The notes under the pieces: generated by a model
Told to the model about the DNA's origin: nothing
What the model saw: the letters and a program-made list of their open reading frames with translations, nothing else
Databases searched by the model: none
From: Candidatus Blautia stercoripullorum
Lineage (GTDB): Bacteria > Bacillota > Clostridia > Lachnospirales > Lachnospiraceae
DNA length: 50,971 bases
Reading direction: 5' to 3'
Assembly (NCBI GenBank): GCA_019120545.1
Contig: DWUX01000007.1
Coordinates: forward strand, 1-50,971
Made by a program: the position numbers and the translations under genes
Part shown: in pieces, positions 9,764-19,650 of the stretch
Numbering within the stretch: the first letter of the stretch is position 1
Layout of the letters: each line of letters opens with the position of its first letter

Positions 9764-10396
9764 TTACTTTCGAATAAAGTCAAGAAATGCCTGACATTCT
9801 TCCTCATTCTTGCCGGTATCCGGAAAGGCAAGAAGAAGAGGCTCTCCTGTCTTATTTTCCAGATATCCTGAAAGTTTCGTATTTTCCACTTCTACCGCTG
9901 TAGCAATTCCTTTATCTCTATATAAAGTAAATCCTTCTGTATTCCAGCCTTCGAGATTCCTGAAAGTTCCTCCCAGCTTCTCACAGTACTTATAAAAGCT
10001 TTCAGGCAAAACAACTGCGTCCAGCTCTCCATTCTGCCATTTAAAGAAAAATTTTTCATAAGAACTCTCATTAATCCCCTCCGGTTCAATATCTCCATAG
10101 GCTATATTAAAGTCTGAATTAATCTCCATCCGTTTTTCGTCAATTCCTGAAACAGCAGAGAAATCTTTTTCTATTTCTTCATCTCTGGTAAAATTTATTT
10201 CCTGATTCACCAGCGCACAGGTAAAAAGAGGGGGAGCCTCCCTAAAACCAAAATGTATAATAAGAAAAAGAATCAGACATATAGCTCCGATCATTCCCAA
10301 TATGTGATACCAGTAATACGTCAGAATATATTCTCCTTTTTCCCTTCGGTTCATTCCGGCGGTATTTTTTCTGATCTCTCTGATATAATGTCCCAT
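9764..10396 (-). CDS. Uncharacterised single-TM membrane-anchored protein
   Basis: Complete ORF immediately upstream of the DUF624 gene; one N-terminal TM segment then soluble domain. Confidence 0.65.
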   Translation of the reverse strand: MGHYIREIRKNTAGMNRREKGEYILTYYWYHILGMIGAICLILFLIIHFGFREAPPLFTCALVNQEINFTRDEEIEKDFSAVSGIDEKRMEINSDFNIAYGDIEPEGINESSYEKFFFKWQNGELDAVVLPESFYKYCEKLGGTFRNLEGWNTEGFTLYRDKGIATAVEVENTKLSGYLENKTGEPLLLAFPDTGKNEEECQAFLDFIRK

Positions 10397-10454
10397 GACT
10401 ATCAGCCTCTCCTGATTCTTTTTTAGATTTCTAATTTAATTTGTCTTTTAAAAA

Positions 10455-10495
10455 AAAGCAGCGGTCTTGAACCGGTATGTCCTTACCGCTGCTTT
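10455..10495 (-). terminator. Intrinsic terminator after the GH130_1-like gene
   Basis: AAAGCAGCGGT...ACCGCTGCTTT stem (11 bp) followed on the minus strand by a T-tract. Confidence 0.85.
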
Positions 10496-10513
10496 GATTC
10501 TGCATGTATAATC

Positions 10514-11695
10514 TTATTGATTATTCTCTGACTTCAGCAGTTCTAAGTTTTTATGGATCAGTTCACATCTCTGTTTTACGCAATCCGAAGACCTTAAAGG
10601 ATCTTTCGGCGTATGGAACAGATAATCTTCCATCTTATCGATAGTAGTTGTTGCCACATGCATCCTTGTATCACAGGATGCATAGTATATATAAATATCG
10701 CCATTTTCCTTTGCAATAGCCCCGTTTGTAAATACAACGTTGGAGACATCTCCTACCCTCTCAGAGCCAAGAGGCACAAGAAATACTCCAGAGGGCTCTG
10801 CGATCACCTGATCAGGATGTTCAAGATCCGTGCCGAATGCATAGAGTACATAGCGCAGTCCTGCTGCTGTATTTCGTACTCCGTGGGCAATATGGATCCA
10901 GCATTTGCTGCCCCGGATCGGTACGGCGCCCGCGCCGTTCTTTGATTCCGTCAAAGTATGATAAATACGTCTGCTGATAATCTTTTCTTCATCAATCACA
11001 GCATGCTCAATATCATCACACAGTCCGAATCCGATTCCTCCGCCTGACCCTGTTTCGATAAATCCATCCATAGGCCGGGTGTAAAAAGCATATTTCCCAT
11101 CTACAAATTCCGGATGAAGGGCTACGTTTCTCTGCTGGGGAGAACGAAGGGTCTTCAGATTATCCAGACGCTCCCAGGTTTTCAGATCCTTTGTACGAAC
11201 GATGCCTGCCGCCGCCACTGCTGCGGAAAGATCCGGGTTCTCCTGATCCTTGCTTTCGGAACAGAATACCCCATAAATCCATCCATCTTCATGTTTTGTA
11301 AGCCGCATATCGTAGACGTTAGTCTCCTCCGGGCAGGTATCCGGAAGTACTACCGGATAATCCCAAAAATGAAATCCGTCAATTCCGCTGTCGCTTTCTG
11401 CCACTGCAAAAAAGGACTTTCTGTCATTCCCTTCCACACGGACAACAAGATAATATTTCCCGTTCAGTTCTATGGCTCCTGAATTCATGACCGCATTAAT
11501 GCCCAGCCTCTCCATAAAATAGGGATTTGTCTCTTTATTCAGATCATATCTCCAGTGGACCGGAGCAAAATCTCTTGTCAGCACGGGAAACTCATATCTC
11601 TCATAAATTCCATTATAGAAATCCGTCTTGCGGTTTTTTCTTTCTATCAGACGGTCTACTTTTGCCTTTTCTACATAATACTGCTCATGTAACAT
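10514..11695 (-). CDS. GH130 phosphorylase, 4-O-beta-D-mannosyl-D-glucose phosphorylase-like (GH130_1)
   Basis: GH130 five-bladed propeller motifs ([34 protein letters not shown]); next to epimerase and second GH130. Confidence 0.85.
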   Translation of the reverse strand: MLHEQYYVEKAKVDRLIERKNRKTDFYNGIYERYEFPVLTRDFAPVHWRYDLNKETNPYFMERLGINAVMNSGAIELNGKYYLVVRVEGNDRKSFFAVAESDSGIDGFHFWDYPVVLPDTCPEETNVYDMRLTKHEDGWIYGVFCSESKDQENPDLSAAVAAAGIVRTKDLKTWERLDNLKTLRSPQQRNVALHPEFVDGKYAFYTRPMDGFIETGSGGGIGFGLCDDIEHAVIDEEKIISRRIYHTLTESKNGAGAVPIRGSKCWIHIAHGVRNTAAGLRYVLYAFGTDLEHPDQVIAEPSGVFLVPLGSERVGDVSNVVFTNGAIAKENGDIYIYYASCDTRMHVATTTIDKMEDYLFHTPKDPLRSSDCVKQRCELIHKNLELLKSENNQ

Positions 11696-12878
11696 TCTCT
11701 GTCCTCCTGATAACTTCCATACACATCCTTCCGTTGTGATACGGGCATTTCCATGGCTCTACCACAGGCTTGTCAAGAGGATTTCCTTCCTGATCCACTG
11801 CCCAGAACCACTCAGATCCGGCTCTGTGATCTACTATTTTTTCCTTGATATATTTCCATATATCTTCTGCCGCCTCCAGATATTCCCTGTGTTCCGGGGA
11901 TCTCTGCCATCCGTTTAGAAATCCTACTACAGCTTCCGCCTGAACCCACCAGACCCTTGTGGTATCTACCATTCCATTTTCTGCTTCATTTACAAGAGAA
12001 TGGCCGATATACGCACGTTCATAAATATTCTTTGTGATCTCTTTTGTGATCGGGCTCAGCCGCTCCTTATATACCGGATCTCCCAGAATATCCAGCCCCC
12101 GGTCTACCAGCCATGCCGTCTCAATATCATGGCCATAAGAATACAGGTCAATAAGACTGTTCCATTTTCTGTCAAAAAACACTTCCTGCCTTCCCAGATC
12201 ACGGTTATAGATTTTCTTCTCCACCAGATCCAGCATAAATTTTATCTTTTCTTCCACTTCCGGAGCTTTTGTCACCCGGTAAAATTCTGTATAGGCTTCA
12301 AAAACATGAAGCAGCGTATTCATCGTTTTTTCTGCCATAACCCCGTTTTCTGAAAGTTTGTCATTATCTTCCGGCTCAAACCGGATATTAAAAGCTTCCA
12401 GATATCCATATTCATCCCTGCATCTGGTCTCGATCAGGTGATACAGATCCCAGGCCAGTTCCAACGCTTCCCTGTCTCCCGACGCATCATAATAAGAAGA
12501 CAGGGCATACATAGCAAAAGCCTGATTATAAGTATGCTTGGTTGTATCTTCTGGTTTTCCATCATAGGAAAGGGACCAGTAGACACCCCCGTTTTCACGG
12601 TCCACACACCTGTCTTTTAAAAAGTTCCACCCATGTTCTGCTTCTTGGAGAAGACTTTTCTCCCCCAGAAGCAGATACGCATTGGAAAAGAACCACAGGA
12701 TCCGGCTGTTCAGGATACAGCCTTTTACCGCCTTCTTGTCCAGTACCAGATCATAGCCAAGCCATCCGTAATACCCGCCGTACTCCTCATCCCTCAGACT
12801 TTTCCAAAAGGGAATGATCCTCTCTGTCAGATGTTTTTTTACATCATCTGCAAATGTTCTGATGTCCTGCATAATCAT
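11685..12878 (-). CDS. AGE-family cellobiose/mannobiose 2-epimerase
   Basis: (alpha/alpha)6 AGE motifs, [24 protein letters not shown]. Confidence 0.9.
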   Translation of the reverse strand: MIMQDIRTFADDVKKHLTERIIPFWKSLRDEEYGGYYGWLGYDLVLDKKAVKGCILNSRILWFFSNAYLLLGEKSLLQEAEHGWNFLKDRCVDRENGGVYWSLSYDGKPEDTTKHTYNQAFAMYALSSYYDASGDREALELAWDLYHLIETRCRDEYGYLEAFNIRFEPEDNDKLSENGVMAEKTMNTLLHVFEAYTEFYRVTKAPEVEEKIKFMLDLVEKKIYNRDLGRQEVFFDRKWNSLIDLYSYGHDIETAWLVDRGLDILGDPVYKERLSPITKEITKNIYERAYIGHSLVNEAENGMVDTTRVWWVQAEAVVGFLNGWQRSPEHREYLEAAEDIWKYIKEKIVDHRAGSEWFWAVDQEGNPLDKPVVEPWKCPYHNGRMCMEVIRRTENVT

Positions 12879-13900
12879 CGTCTTCCTATCTCTGAATCAC
12901 TTTCTCTCACCACAGAATGCTCTTTAATATAAGAAACCACCTCATCTGCTGTAGTAAAGGCAAGTCCCACATAAGAGTCTGCTGCGCCATAGTAAATGGC
13001 AATCCTTCCGGTAGCTCCGTCATGGATCGTAGCACATGGGAAAGTTACATTTGGTACAAAACCTCTTTCCTCATACCATTTCTCAGGTGTAAGCAGAAAG
13101 TTTTCACAGCGGTATTTCACTACAGAAGGATTGTCAATATCCAGGATAGCGCCTCCGATACTGTATACATAGCCATTGCATGTACCTGTTACACCATGAT
13201 AGAAAAGAAGCCAGCCTTCACTTGTCTCAATAGGAGCAGCTCCTCCCCCGATTTTTACAGACTCCCACCATTCCGGGCTTTTTCCCATAACATGGCGGTG
13301 TTTTCCCCAGTAGACCATATCCGGACTTTCGGAAAGGAAAATATCACCAAAAGGTGTGTGGCCGCTGTCACTTGGTCTTGAAAGAAGTACAAAATTTCCG
13401 TTTATTTTTCTTGGAAACAGTACCGCATTTCTGTTAAATGGGAGAAAAGGATTTTCAATTCTTGTAAATGTCTTAAAGTCCGTCGTCTTCGCCATGCCGA
13501 TAGACGCACCGTAGAAATCCTGGCACCACATGATATAATACACGCCTTCTACTTCCACAAGTCTGGGATCATACGCATATACAGGCATAAAATCTCTGCC
13601 TTCTTCGTCTTTAAAAGGAATCTTGTCTTTTTCAAAATCCCAGTGGATACCGTCATTACTTCTCCCAAGATATATATAGGGAATCCCATTAATCTGCTCT
13701 CCTCTGAAAACTCCGATAAATCCATCCTCATAGGGAATTACCGCACTGTTGAAAATGCGGGCTACGCCTTCTACAGGATTCCGTCCGATTACCGGGTTTT
13801 CACTGTACCTCCACAGGGGCATCCATGTCTTTGCATCTGCAGGACGATCCTGCCAGGGCATATTGGGTACACTCCCTCCGATAATTTTCACATTGCTCAT
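12875..13900 (-). CDS. GH130 phosphorylase, beta-1,4-mannooligosaccharide phosphorylase-like (GH130_2)
   Basis: RIFNSAVIPYEDGFIGVFR, YDPRLVEVEGVYYIMW, YGAADSYVGLAFT. Confidence 0.87.
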   Translation of the reverse strand: MSNVKIIGGSVPNMPWQDRPADAKTWMPLWRYSENPVIGRNPVEGVARIFNSAVIPYEDGFIGVFRGEQINGIPYIYLGRSNDGIHWDFEKDKIPFKDEEGRDFMPVYAYDPRLVEVEGVYYIMWCQDFYGASIGMAKTTDFKTFTRIENPFLPFNRNAVLFPRKINGNFVLLSRPSDSGHTPFGDIFLSESPDMVYWGKHRHVMGKSPEWWESVKIGGGAAPIETSEGWLLFYHGVTGTCNGYVYSIGGAILDIDNPSVVKYRCENFLLTPEKWYEERGFVPNVTFPCATIHDGATGRIAIYYGAADSYVGLAFTTADEVVSYIKEHSVVRESDSEIGRR

Positions 13901-13930
13901 AAATAACCTCCGTATAATAAGTTTTGAACT

Positions 13931-14773
13931 CTAGCCTTTTACTGCTCCTGCTGCCATTCCTCCGTACACCTGTTTCTGGAAGATCAGGAAGAGGATAAAG
14001 ATAGGGATAATGGTGATCAGTACGCCGGCGCAGATATAGTTGTACTGATTTCCATAAGGTCCTGTAAACGCATACAGGGCCGTAGATATAGTTCTCAATT
14101 CCTTTGTCTGCAGATACAGATTGGACATATAGTACTCGTTATACACGCTTACTCCTTTTAATACCAATGATGTCACAATAGCAGGTTTCAGAAGAGGAAA
14201 CAGAATTTTGAAAAATACGCCGAAATATGTACATCCATCCATGATCGCCGATTCATCAAGAGATACCGGAAGATTCTCGAAAAACTGCAGGAAAATATAG
14301 ATGGAAATAATATCCGTCCCCATCAGCACGATCATATATCCATATAAATGGTTGATGAATCCTAAAGAATACATGATCTGATAAACCGTTACCTGTGTAG
14401 CGATTCCCGGGATCAGAGACGCAAACATAAACAGGTTCTGGATTACCCCATTGCCCGGGAACTTAAACCGGTTCAGCACATAGGCCAGCATAGCGCTGAT
14501 AAAAATAGAGCAGGTAAGAACCACCACAAGAATGATCGCTGTATTAGCAAATCCCCGAAGCATATTTGCCTGTTTAAACGCTATGGAAAAATTTTCAAAC
14601 ATCCACTGGGTAGGCAGATCTAGAACCGATGTAGTATTATATTCTTCCGTCGTTTTGAACGCAGTGAATACACACACTATAACCGGAAGCAGAGAAATAA
14701 CCGCAGCGCCAACAAGCATTACATATTTAAACAAAGTAAAAAAGATAGTTCCGATTTTTATCTGCCGTTTCAT
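13931..14773 (-). CDS. Carbohydrate ABC transporter permease (MalG/CUT1 type)
   Basis: TM protein with EAA-like loop ESAIMDGCTYFGVFFKILFPLLKPA. Confidence 0.92.
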   Translation of the reverse strand: MKRQIKIGTIFFTLFKYVMLVGAAVISLLPVIVCVFTAFKTTEEYNTTSVLDLPTQWMFENFSIAFKQANMLRGFANTAIILVVVLTCSIFISAMLAYVLNRFKFPGNGVIQNLFMFASLIPGIATQVTVYQIMYSLGFINHLYGYMIVLMGTDIISIYIFLQFFENLPVSLDESAIMDGCTYFGVFFKILFPLLKPAIVTSLVLKGVSVYNEYYMSNLYLQTKELRTISTALYAFTGPYGNQYNYICAGVLITIIPIFILFLIFQKQVYGGMAAGAVKG

Positions 14774-15795
14774 GCTGTCTGTCCTCCCTTCCCATTCTGG
14801 GCCATTTTCTTTGCCGCTTTTTCCGCTCTTTTTCTCTTTCGTACTGCTGCCTTGGACTCATCGGAAGTTCCATCGTCAAAGGCATATTTAAAGAACAGTT
14901 TCTGGGCCACTGTACAGATAATTATGATCGCCAGCAGCACAATAGCCATGGCACAGGCCAGCCCTACCTTCTGATTTTCATGGGCAATACGGTTCATGAT
15001 AACAAAATAAGTGCCGGTTCCCATTGTACCGTTTGTAATAACATATGGAGGTTCAAACGCACTGAGAGAACCGCTGATGGAAAGGATCAGATTCAGGACC
15101 ACAATAGATTTAATGCTGGGAAGGATGATATAACGGAACTGATGCCATTTATTTGCACCGTCCAGTGATGCAGCCTCATAAAGGTCAGAATCTACGGACA
15201 TCATTGCTCCCAAAAACAGAATCATATTCTGTCCTGTGTATCTCCACACAGAGGTAGCCGCAAGAGCGATATTATTAATCTTTTGATCTTGAAGCCACAT
15301 AGGAATATCTTCAAGATCCATTCCCAGCAGCTGAAGCAGAGAATCAAGGACAAAACCTCTTGCATAGAAAAATTTAAAAATAAATCCTACGGCGATACCG
15401 CAGATCAGATAAGGAAAGAACATTGCGCCTTTAAAAAAGCTGGCACCCTTTACTTTAAAGACCATAAGAGACGCGAAGAACAGTGCCAGCGCAAGCTGTA
15501 CAACCGCTCCGCCCATGTAGTAAAGGCTGACAAATAAAGAGCCAAAAATATCATCTCTTTGGAATACGTCTATGTAATTTTTAAGACCTACAAAGGTTCT
15601 TTCCCCGATATATTTCATATCGTAGAAACTGAACTGCACCATTTTTATAAAAGGCACATAAGTAAAAACAACCAAAAGGAGCAAAGGAATAAACATGAAC
15701 AGAACGATCACCAGAATTCTCTGTCCTTCTCTCCTTTTCATCAGCCCTGTCAATCCACCTTTTTTCTTGGGAACTGCAGCTTCCTGTTTACTCAT
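14770..15795 (-). CDS. Carbohydrate ABC transporter permease (MalF/CUT1 type)
   Basis: EAA loop YEAASLDGANKWHQFRYIILPSI; start refined to MSKQEAAV at 15795. Confidence 0.92.
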   Translation of the reverse strand: MSKQEAAVPKKKGGLTGLMKRREGQRILVIVLFMFIPLLLLVVFTYVPFIKMVQFSFYDMKYIGERTFVGLKNYIDVFQRDDIFGSLFVSLYYMGGAVVQLALALFFASLMVFKVKGASFFKGAMFFPYLICGIAVGFIFKFFYARGFVLDSLLQLLGMDLEDIPMWLQDQKINNIALAATSVWRYTGQNMILFLGAMMSVDSDLYEAASLDGANKWHQFRYIILPSIKSIVVLNLILSISGSLSAFEPPYVITNGTMGTGTYFVIMNRIAHENQKVGLACAMAIVLLAIIIICTVAQKLFFKYAFDDGTSDESKAAVRKRKRAEKAAKKMAQNGKGGQTA

Positions 15796-15854
15796 AATAT
15801 TCTCCTCTCTTGACTGAGAAAAGGCGGCCGTAAGACCGCCCTTCCCTGTACGTC

Positions 15855-17240
15855 TTACATGTTGACGTCCACACCTAACGCTTCCTGGGCAGCAGACCAC
15901 TGAGCGTTCCACTCGTCAATTACTTCGTCTAAGGTTTTACTTCCATACAGAGCACACTCCAGCAGATAGCAGTTAGGATAATCGTCATTGTTGATTCCTA
16001 CTTCACTTTGATTATTCACATCATTAAATAATGTTTCCTCACCTTTCACTGGAGGATTGTCAGACAGAAGTTCTACACCTTCAAAATCAGCCAGTGCATC
16101 TGGAAGATCTTCTCCTTTAAGAGCCGGGATACTTCCCTCGTCTTCATATATAGAAGAATCTTCGATAAGCCATTTCAGATAAACCATTGCTGCGATCTGG
16201 TTGTCGCTGCTTGACTGATTGTTAATACCAAATGAATAGTTTCCGCCTGCTCCTGCATACTGTTTTCCGTCTACTGTAATAGGGAATGGCATATATCCTA
16301 CATCTTCCGGTGTGTCTCCCGCGTCTTTACACTGCTGTACCGCCCAGGAGCCAAGTACCATCGTGGCGATCTCTCCATTATTGATTCTGGCCTTAGAAGA
16401 TTCCCAGTCGCTGCTGGCTGGATCCTCTTCAACAAGTTTTCTTGCAACAGACTCATAGCAGGTATAATAAACTGCGTAAGGACCTGTCATATCATCTCTT
16501 TTTGCAAAAGGATCTTTCATATGCACAATGTCATGGTTCATAAAGTCCGGATTTCCTGTTGCCGCAATACCAATATAGGCATCCCATGCTCCCATAGGCC
16601 ATCCTGCTGAAAAATTGGTATACAGAGGAATAGCATCTGTATTATCTTTAATGATCTGGAGATCATCTAAAAACTCATCCGGGGTCTTAGGCAATTCTGT
16701 AATTCCCGCATCTGCCCAAACTTTCTTGTTATACACTACTCCGTTGGCTGTACCGCCGTTGGCGATTCCATAAACTGTTCCGTCATAGGTTTTCTCGGAA
16801 ACGAAATTGTAAACAGGATCAAGGGTATCGTAGTCTCCCAAAGGAGTAAAGTAATCACTCAGTTCACTTTTATCCACACCTGTAGGGATAAAGCAAAGAT
16901 CGCCCCAGTCTCCGGTGGTCAGACGCAGTGTCAAAGATTCTTCATAATCTGTAACAGCTTCATACTCTACCTTAATGTTAGGATACAGCTCCATAAACTG
17001 ATCTGCGTATCCTGCATACACAGTATCTACAATATCTGTTCTGTTTGTCAGCACTTTAATAGATGCCTTGATGTCCTGATAATCCTCTCCGACTGTGATC
17101 TGGTCGATTGTAGGAATAGCTTCTCCGCTGGAAGAGCTTCCTTTGTCGCCTCCTCCGCCGTTGCCGCAGGCTGTCAGTGAAAATACCATCGCTGATGCCA
17201 GAGCCATTGATACTCCACGTTTTAAAGTTTGTTTTTTCAT
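15855..17240 (-). CDS. Extracellular sugar-binding lipoprotein of ABC transporter
   Basis: Signal peptide + lipobox SLTACGNGG; SBP family 1 features. Confidence 0.93.
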   Translation of the reverse strand: MKKQTLKRGVSMALASAMVFSLTACGNGGGGDKGSSSSGEAIPTIDQITVGEDYQDIKASIKVLTNRTDIVDTVYAGYADQFMELYPNIKVEYEAVTDYEESLTLRLTTGDWGDLCFIPTGVDKSELSDYFTPLGDYDTLDPVYNFVSEKTYDGTVYGIANGGTANGVVYNKKVWADAGITELPKTPDEFLDDLQIIKDNTDAIPLYTNFSAGWPMGAWDAYIGIAATGNPDFMNHDIVHMKDPFAKRDDMTGPYAVYYTCYESVARKLVEEDPASSDWESSKARINNGEIATMVLGSWAVQQCKDAGDTPEDVGYMPFPITVDGKQYAGAGGNYSFGINNQSSSDNQIAAMVYLKWLIEDSSIYEDEGSIPALKGEDLPDALADFEGVELLSDNPPVKGEETLFNDVNNQSEVGINNDDYPNCYLLECALYGSKTLDEVIDEWNAQWSAAQEALGVDVNM

Positions 17241-17522
17241 CTTTTTTCCTCCTTTTTAAGTTATTTTAATCTTATCATTAATTATTTTTAATTTCAATAT
17301 TTAATCCATTTTTATCGTCATTTCTACTATTTAAACAGTTTTATAATTTGTTTTTTATACAAATTTAACATACTTTTTTCAAACTTTTCCAGGAATTAAA
17401 AGATTAACTCTAATTTTAGCTAACTTAAATTTATTCTTTTTTTAATCAGCGTGTTTCTTTAACATACACAACCCTTTCTGTTACGACAGACAACAGACTT
17501 TACGAATTGTCCTTTAATAAAA

Positions 17523-17562
17523 AAGAAGCACAATTCCTGTCTTTCCAGAAACTGTGCTTCTT
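17523..17562 (-). terminator. Intrinsic terminator after LacI-family gene
   Basis: AAGAAGCACA...TGTGCTTCTT stem plus T-tract on the minus strand. Confidence 0.75.
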
Positions 17563-17580
17563 CTTTTTCTCATTATAAAA

Positions 17581-18588
17581 TTACTTCCAGATCCTCAAAT
17601 CTTTTACGCTTTGTCTTTCTATAATCCTGCTGTCCACATATCTTGTGCCGCAGTATTTCTCTTTTCCCCGTATCTTGTCTCTCAAAATTTTCACAGCCTG
17701 TCTGGCCATTTCCTTCATATCTACATTATAGGTGGTCAGCATATCAGCAAAAGCATTTCCATACAGATAATTATCATATCCCACGATAGAAATGTCCTCG
17801 GGAACCCTATATCCTCGTTTTGTCAATTCATCGTACAGCATTCCCGCAGACCAGTCGCTGTTACAGACAAATGCCGAAGGCATATTTTCAGGGACCTCTA
17901 CTTTGCTCATTCCTACCAAAAGATCACGGTCTTCCAGGATCCATTCTTTTCTTTCCCGGATGCCCGCCTCTATCAAAGCCTTTCTGTATCCGTAATAACG
18001 ATCCAGAATATTTTCATTTGCCCGGATTGATCCAAAAAAAGCTATACCTCTGTGTCCCCTTTCCAAAAGATATCGGGTCATTTTATACATTCCCACATAG
18101 TTATTAGACATTACGGCATCGCATTTCATATTCTTCAGCTGGAAATCCAGAAGGACAATAGGGACTTCCGCCCTTTTCACAATTTTCTCCACATAAGACC
18201 GGGACATCCAGCCAATGATAACAAGGCCGGCAATAACCTTTTCCTGCATCAATTTGGGAAGCTCTTCTTTTTCTTCCATAGCAAAAGTCAGGATTTCCAG
18301 CATGGTGACATTCTGGTTTTTGGCAGCTTCGTATGCCACATTCTGATACATTGCCCAGTAAAAAGAATTTCCCACTGTAATGTATTTTTCTGAAGCTATA
18401 ACGCCTATAACATTTGCCGGATCTTTTTTATTATGTTTTTTATTATCATATCCCATTTCCCTGGCCGTCTGTTCCACCAGTTTTCTTACATCTTCACTGA
18501 CTCCCTTTTTTCCGGAAAGCGCATTGGAAACTGTAACAACACTGACTCCCACCTCTGCGGCAATATCTTTCATTTTAATATCTGCCAT
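17581..18588 (-). CDS. LacI-family transcriptional regulator
   Basis: N-term HTH MKDIAAEVGVSVVTVSNALSGKKGVSEDVR and periplasmic-binding-like effector domain. Confidence 0.93.
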   Translation of the reverse strand: MADIKMKDIAAEVGVSVVTVSNALSGKKGVSEDVRKLVEQTAREMGYDNKKHNKKDPANVIGVIASEKYITVGNSFYWAMYQNVAYEAAKNQNVTMLEILTFAMEEKEELPKLMQEKVIAGLVIIGWMSRSYVEKIVKRAEVPIVLLDFQLKNMKCDAVMSNNYVGMYKMTRYLLERGHRGIAFFGSIRANENILDRYYGYRKALIEAGIRERKEWILEDRDLLVGMSKVEVPENMPSAFVCNSDWSAGMLYDELTKRGYRVPEDISIVGYDNYLYGNAFADMLTTYNVDMKEMARQAVKILRDKIRGKEKYCGTRYVDSRIIERQSVKDLRIWK

Positions 18589-18589
18589 T

Positions 18590-19612
18590 CTAAAGGTCTC
18601 CTTTCCGTCTCACCGTATTTCCCAGCACAATGCTGCCCCCTACGATTCTCACTCCTGAAGGCTTTTTTCTCCCTTCAATCCTCTTTAAAATAGTGTTTAC
18701 ACTGATCTGAGCAATGGCTTTTTCATCATTTTCGTAGGTCGTCAGCTTTAAAGGCGTAAGATTTCTGGTATTATAATTGTCAAATCCAACTACAGAAACA
18801 TCTTCCGGCACATGGATCTCTCGTTTTTTCAGCTTTTGCAGCAGAATCTCGGCAGTCTTATCACAGTTGCACACAAATGCCTCCGGTAGTTTATCCGGCA
18901 GTTCAAACTGGATACGATAATCTCCATTACTGAAATCCCGGTCCGGCAGAATGTTGTTCTGTGCCTCTTCCTCCCCTGCCAGCTCCAGGGCTTTGCAATA
19001 TCCCAGATACCTGTCGGTGATGTTTTTAGTCCCGTCCGGAGTCCCTACAAACATTAAATCCGAAAACCCCTGATCCAGCAAAAACCTGGTCATCTGTTCC
19101 ATGCCGCCGAACCCGTCTGTAATGATATAATCCATGTCTTCATAGACATCATAATAATCCACACACACTACAGGTATATCATAGGTGCTTCGTATAGCTT
19201 GAATATATAATTCGTTCAGTTCCCCGATCAGAATCAACCCCGCTGTTTTCTGTTCCAGGAACGGTTCAAAAGGCTTTTCCAATGCCTCTTTTTCAGCGGT
19301 GACAACTTCCAGGACTGTAAGATGTCCTTTTTTTACCGCTTCTGCAGCTATTCTTTTATATATATCCATATAAAAAGAGGGAAATTCTTTTACATATTTT
19401 TCAGCTACTGCCACTCCGATGATATAAGATTTCTCTTCCTTTTTTTCTCTTACCACACTGCGGTATCCCATTTTTTCCGCAGTATCTGCAATTTTCTTTC
19501 TGAGACTGTCGCTGACTCCTTTTTTTCCTTTCAGCGCATTGGATACTGTAACGATACTGACTCCCAGCGCCTCTGCAATATCCTCCATTTTCACACTCTT
19601 TTTCTGACCCAT
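18590..19612 (-). CDS. LacI-family transcriptional regulator (tandem paralogue)
   Basis: HTH MEDIAEALGVSIVTVSNALKGKKGVSDSLR. Confidence 0.93.
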   Translation of the reverse strand: MGQKKSVKMEDIAEALGVSIVTVSNALKGKKGVSDSLRKKIADTAEKMGYRSVVREKKEEKSYIIGVAVAEKYVKEFPSFYMDIYKRIAAEAVKKGHLTVLEVVTAEKEALEKPFEPFLEQKTAGLILIGELNELYIQAIRSTYDIPVVCVDYYDVYEDMDYIITDGFGGMEQMTRFLLDQGFSDLMFVGTPDGTKNITDRYLGYCKALELAGEEEAQNNILPDRDFSNGDYRIQFELPDKLPEAFVCNCDKTAEILLQKLKKREIHVPEDVSVVGFDNYNTRNLTPLKLTTYENDEKAIAQISVNTILKRIEGRKKPSGVRIVGGSIVLGNTVRRKGDL

Positions 19613-19650
19613 GATCCACCTCTTTTCTTAAATCTGTATCTATCCGGCCT

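Noticed and set aside
17241-17580. Shared TTAATTATTTT elements upstream of the sugar-binding protein and GH36 genes as LacI operators
   Set aside because: Low-complexity AT-rich sequence; similarity not distinguishable from background by eye
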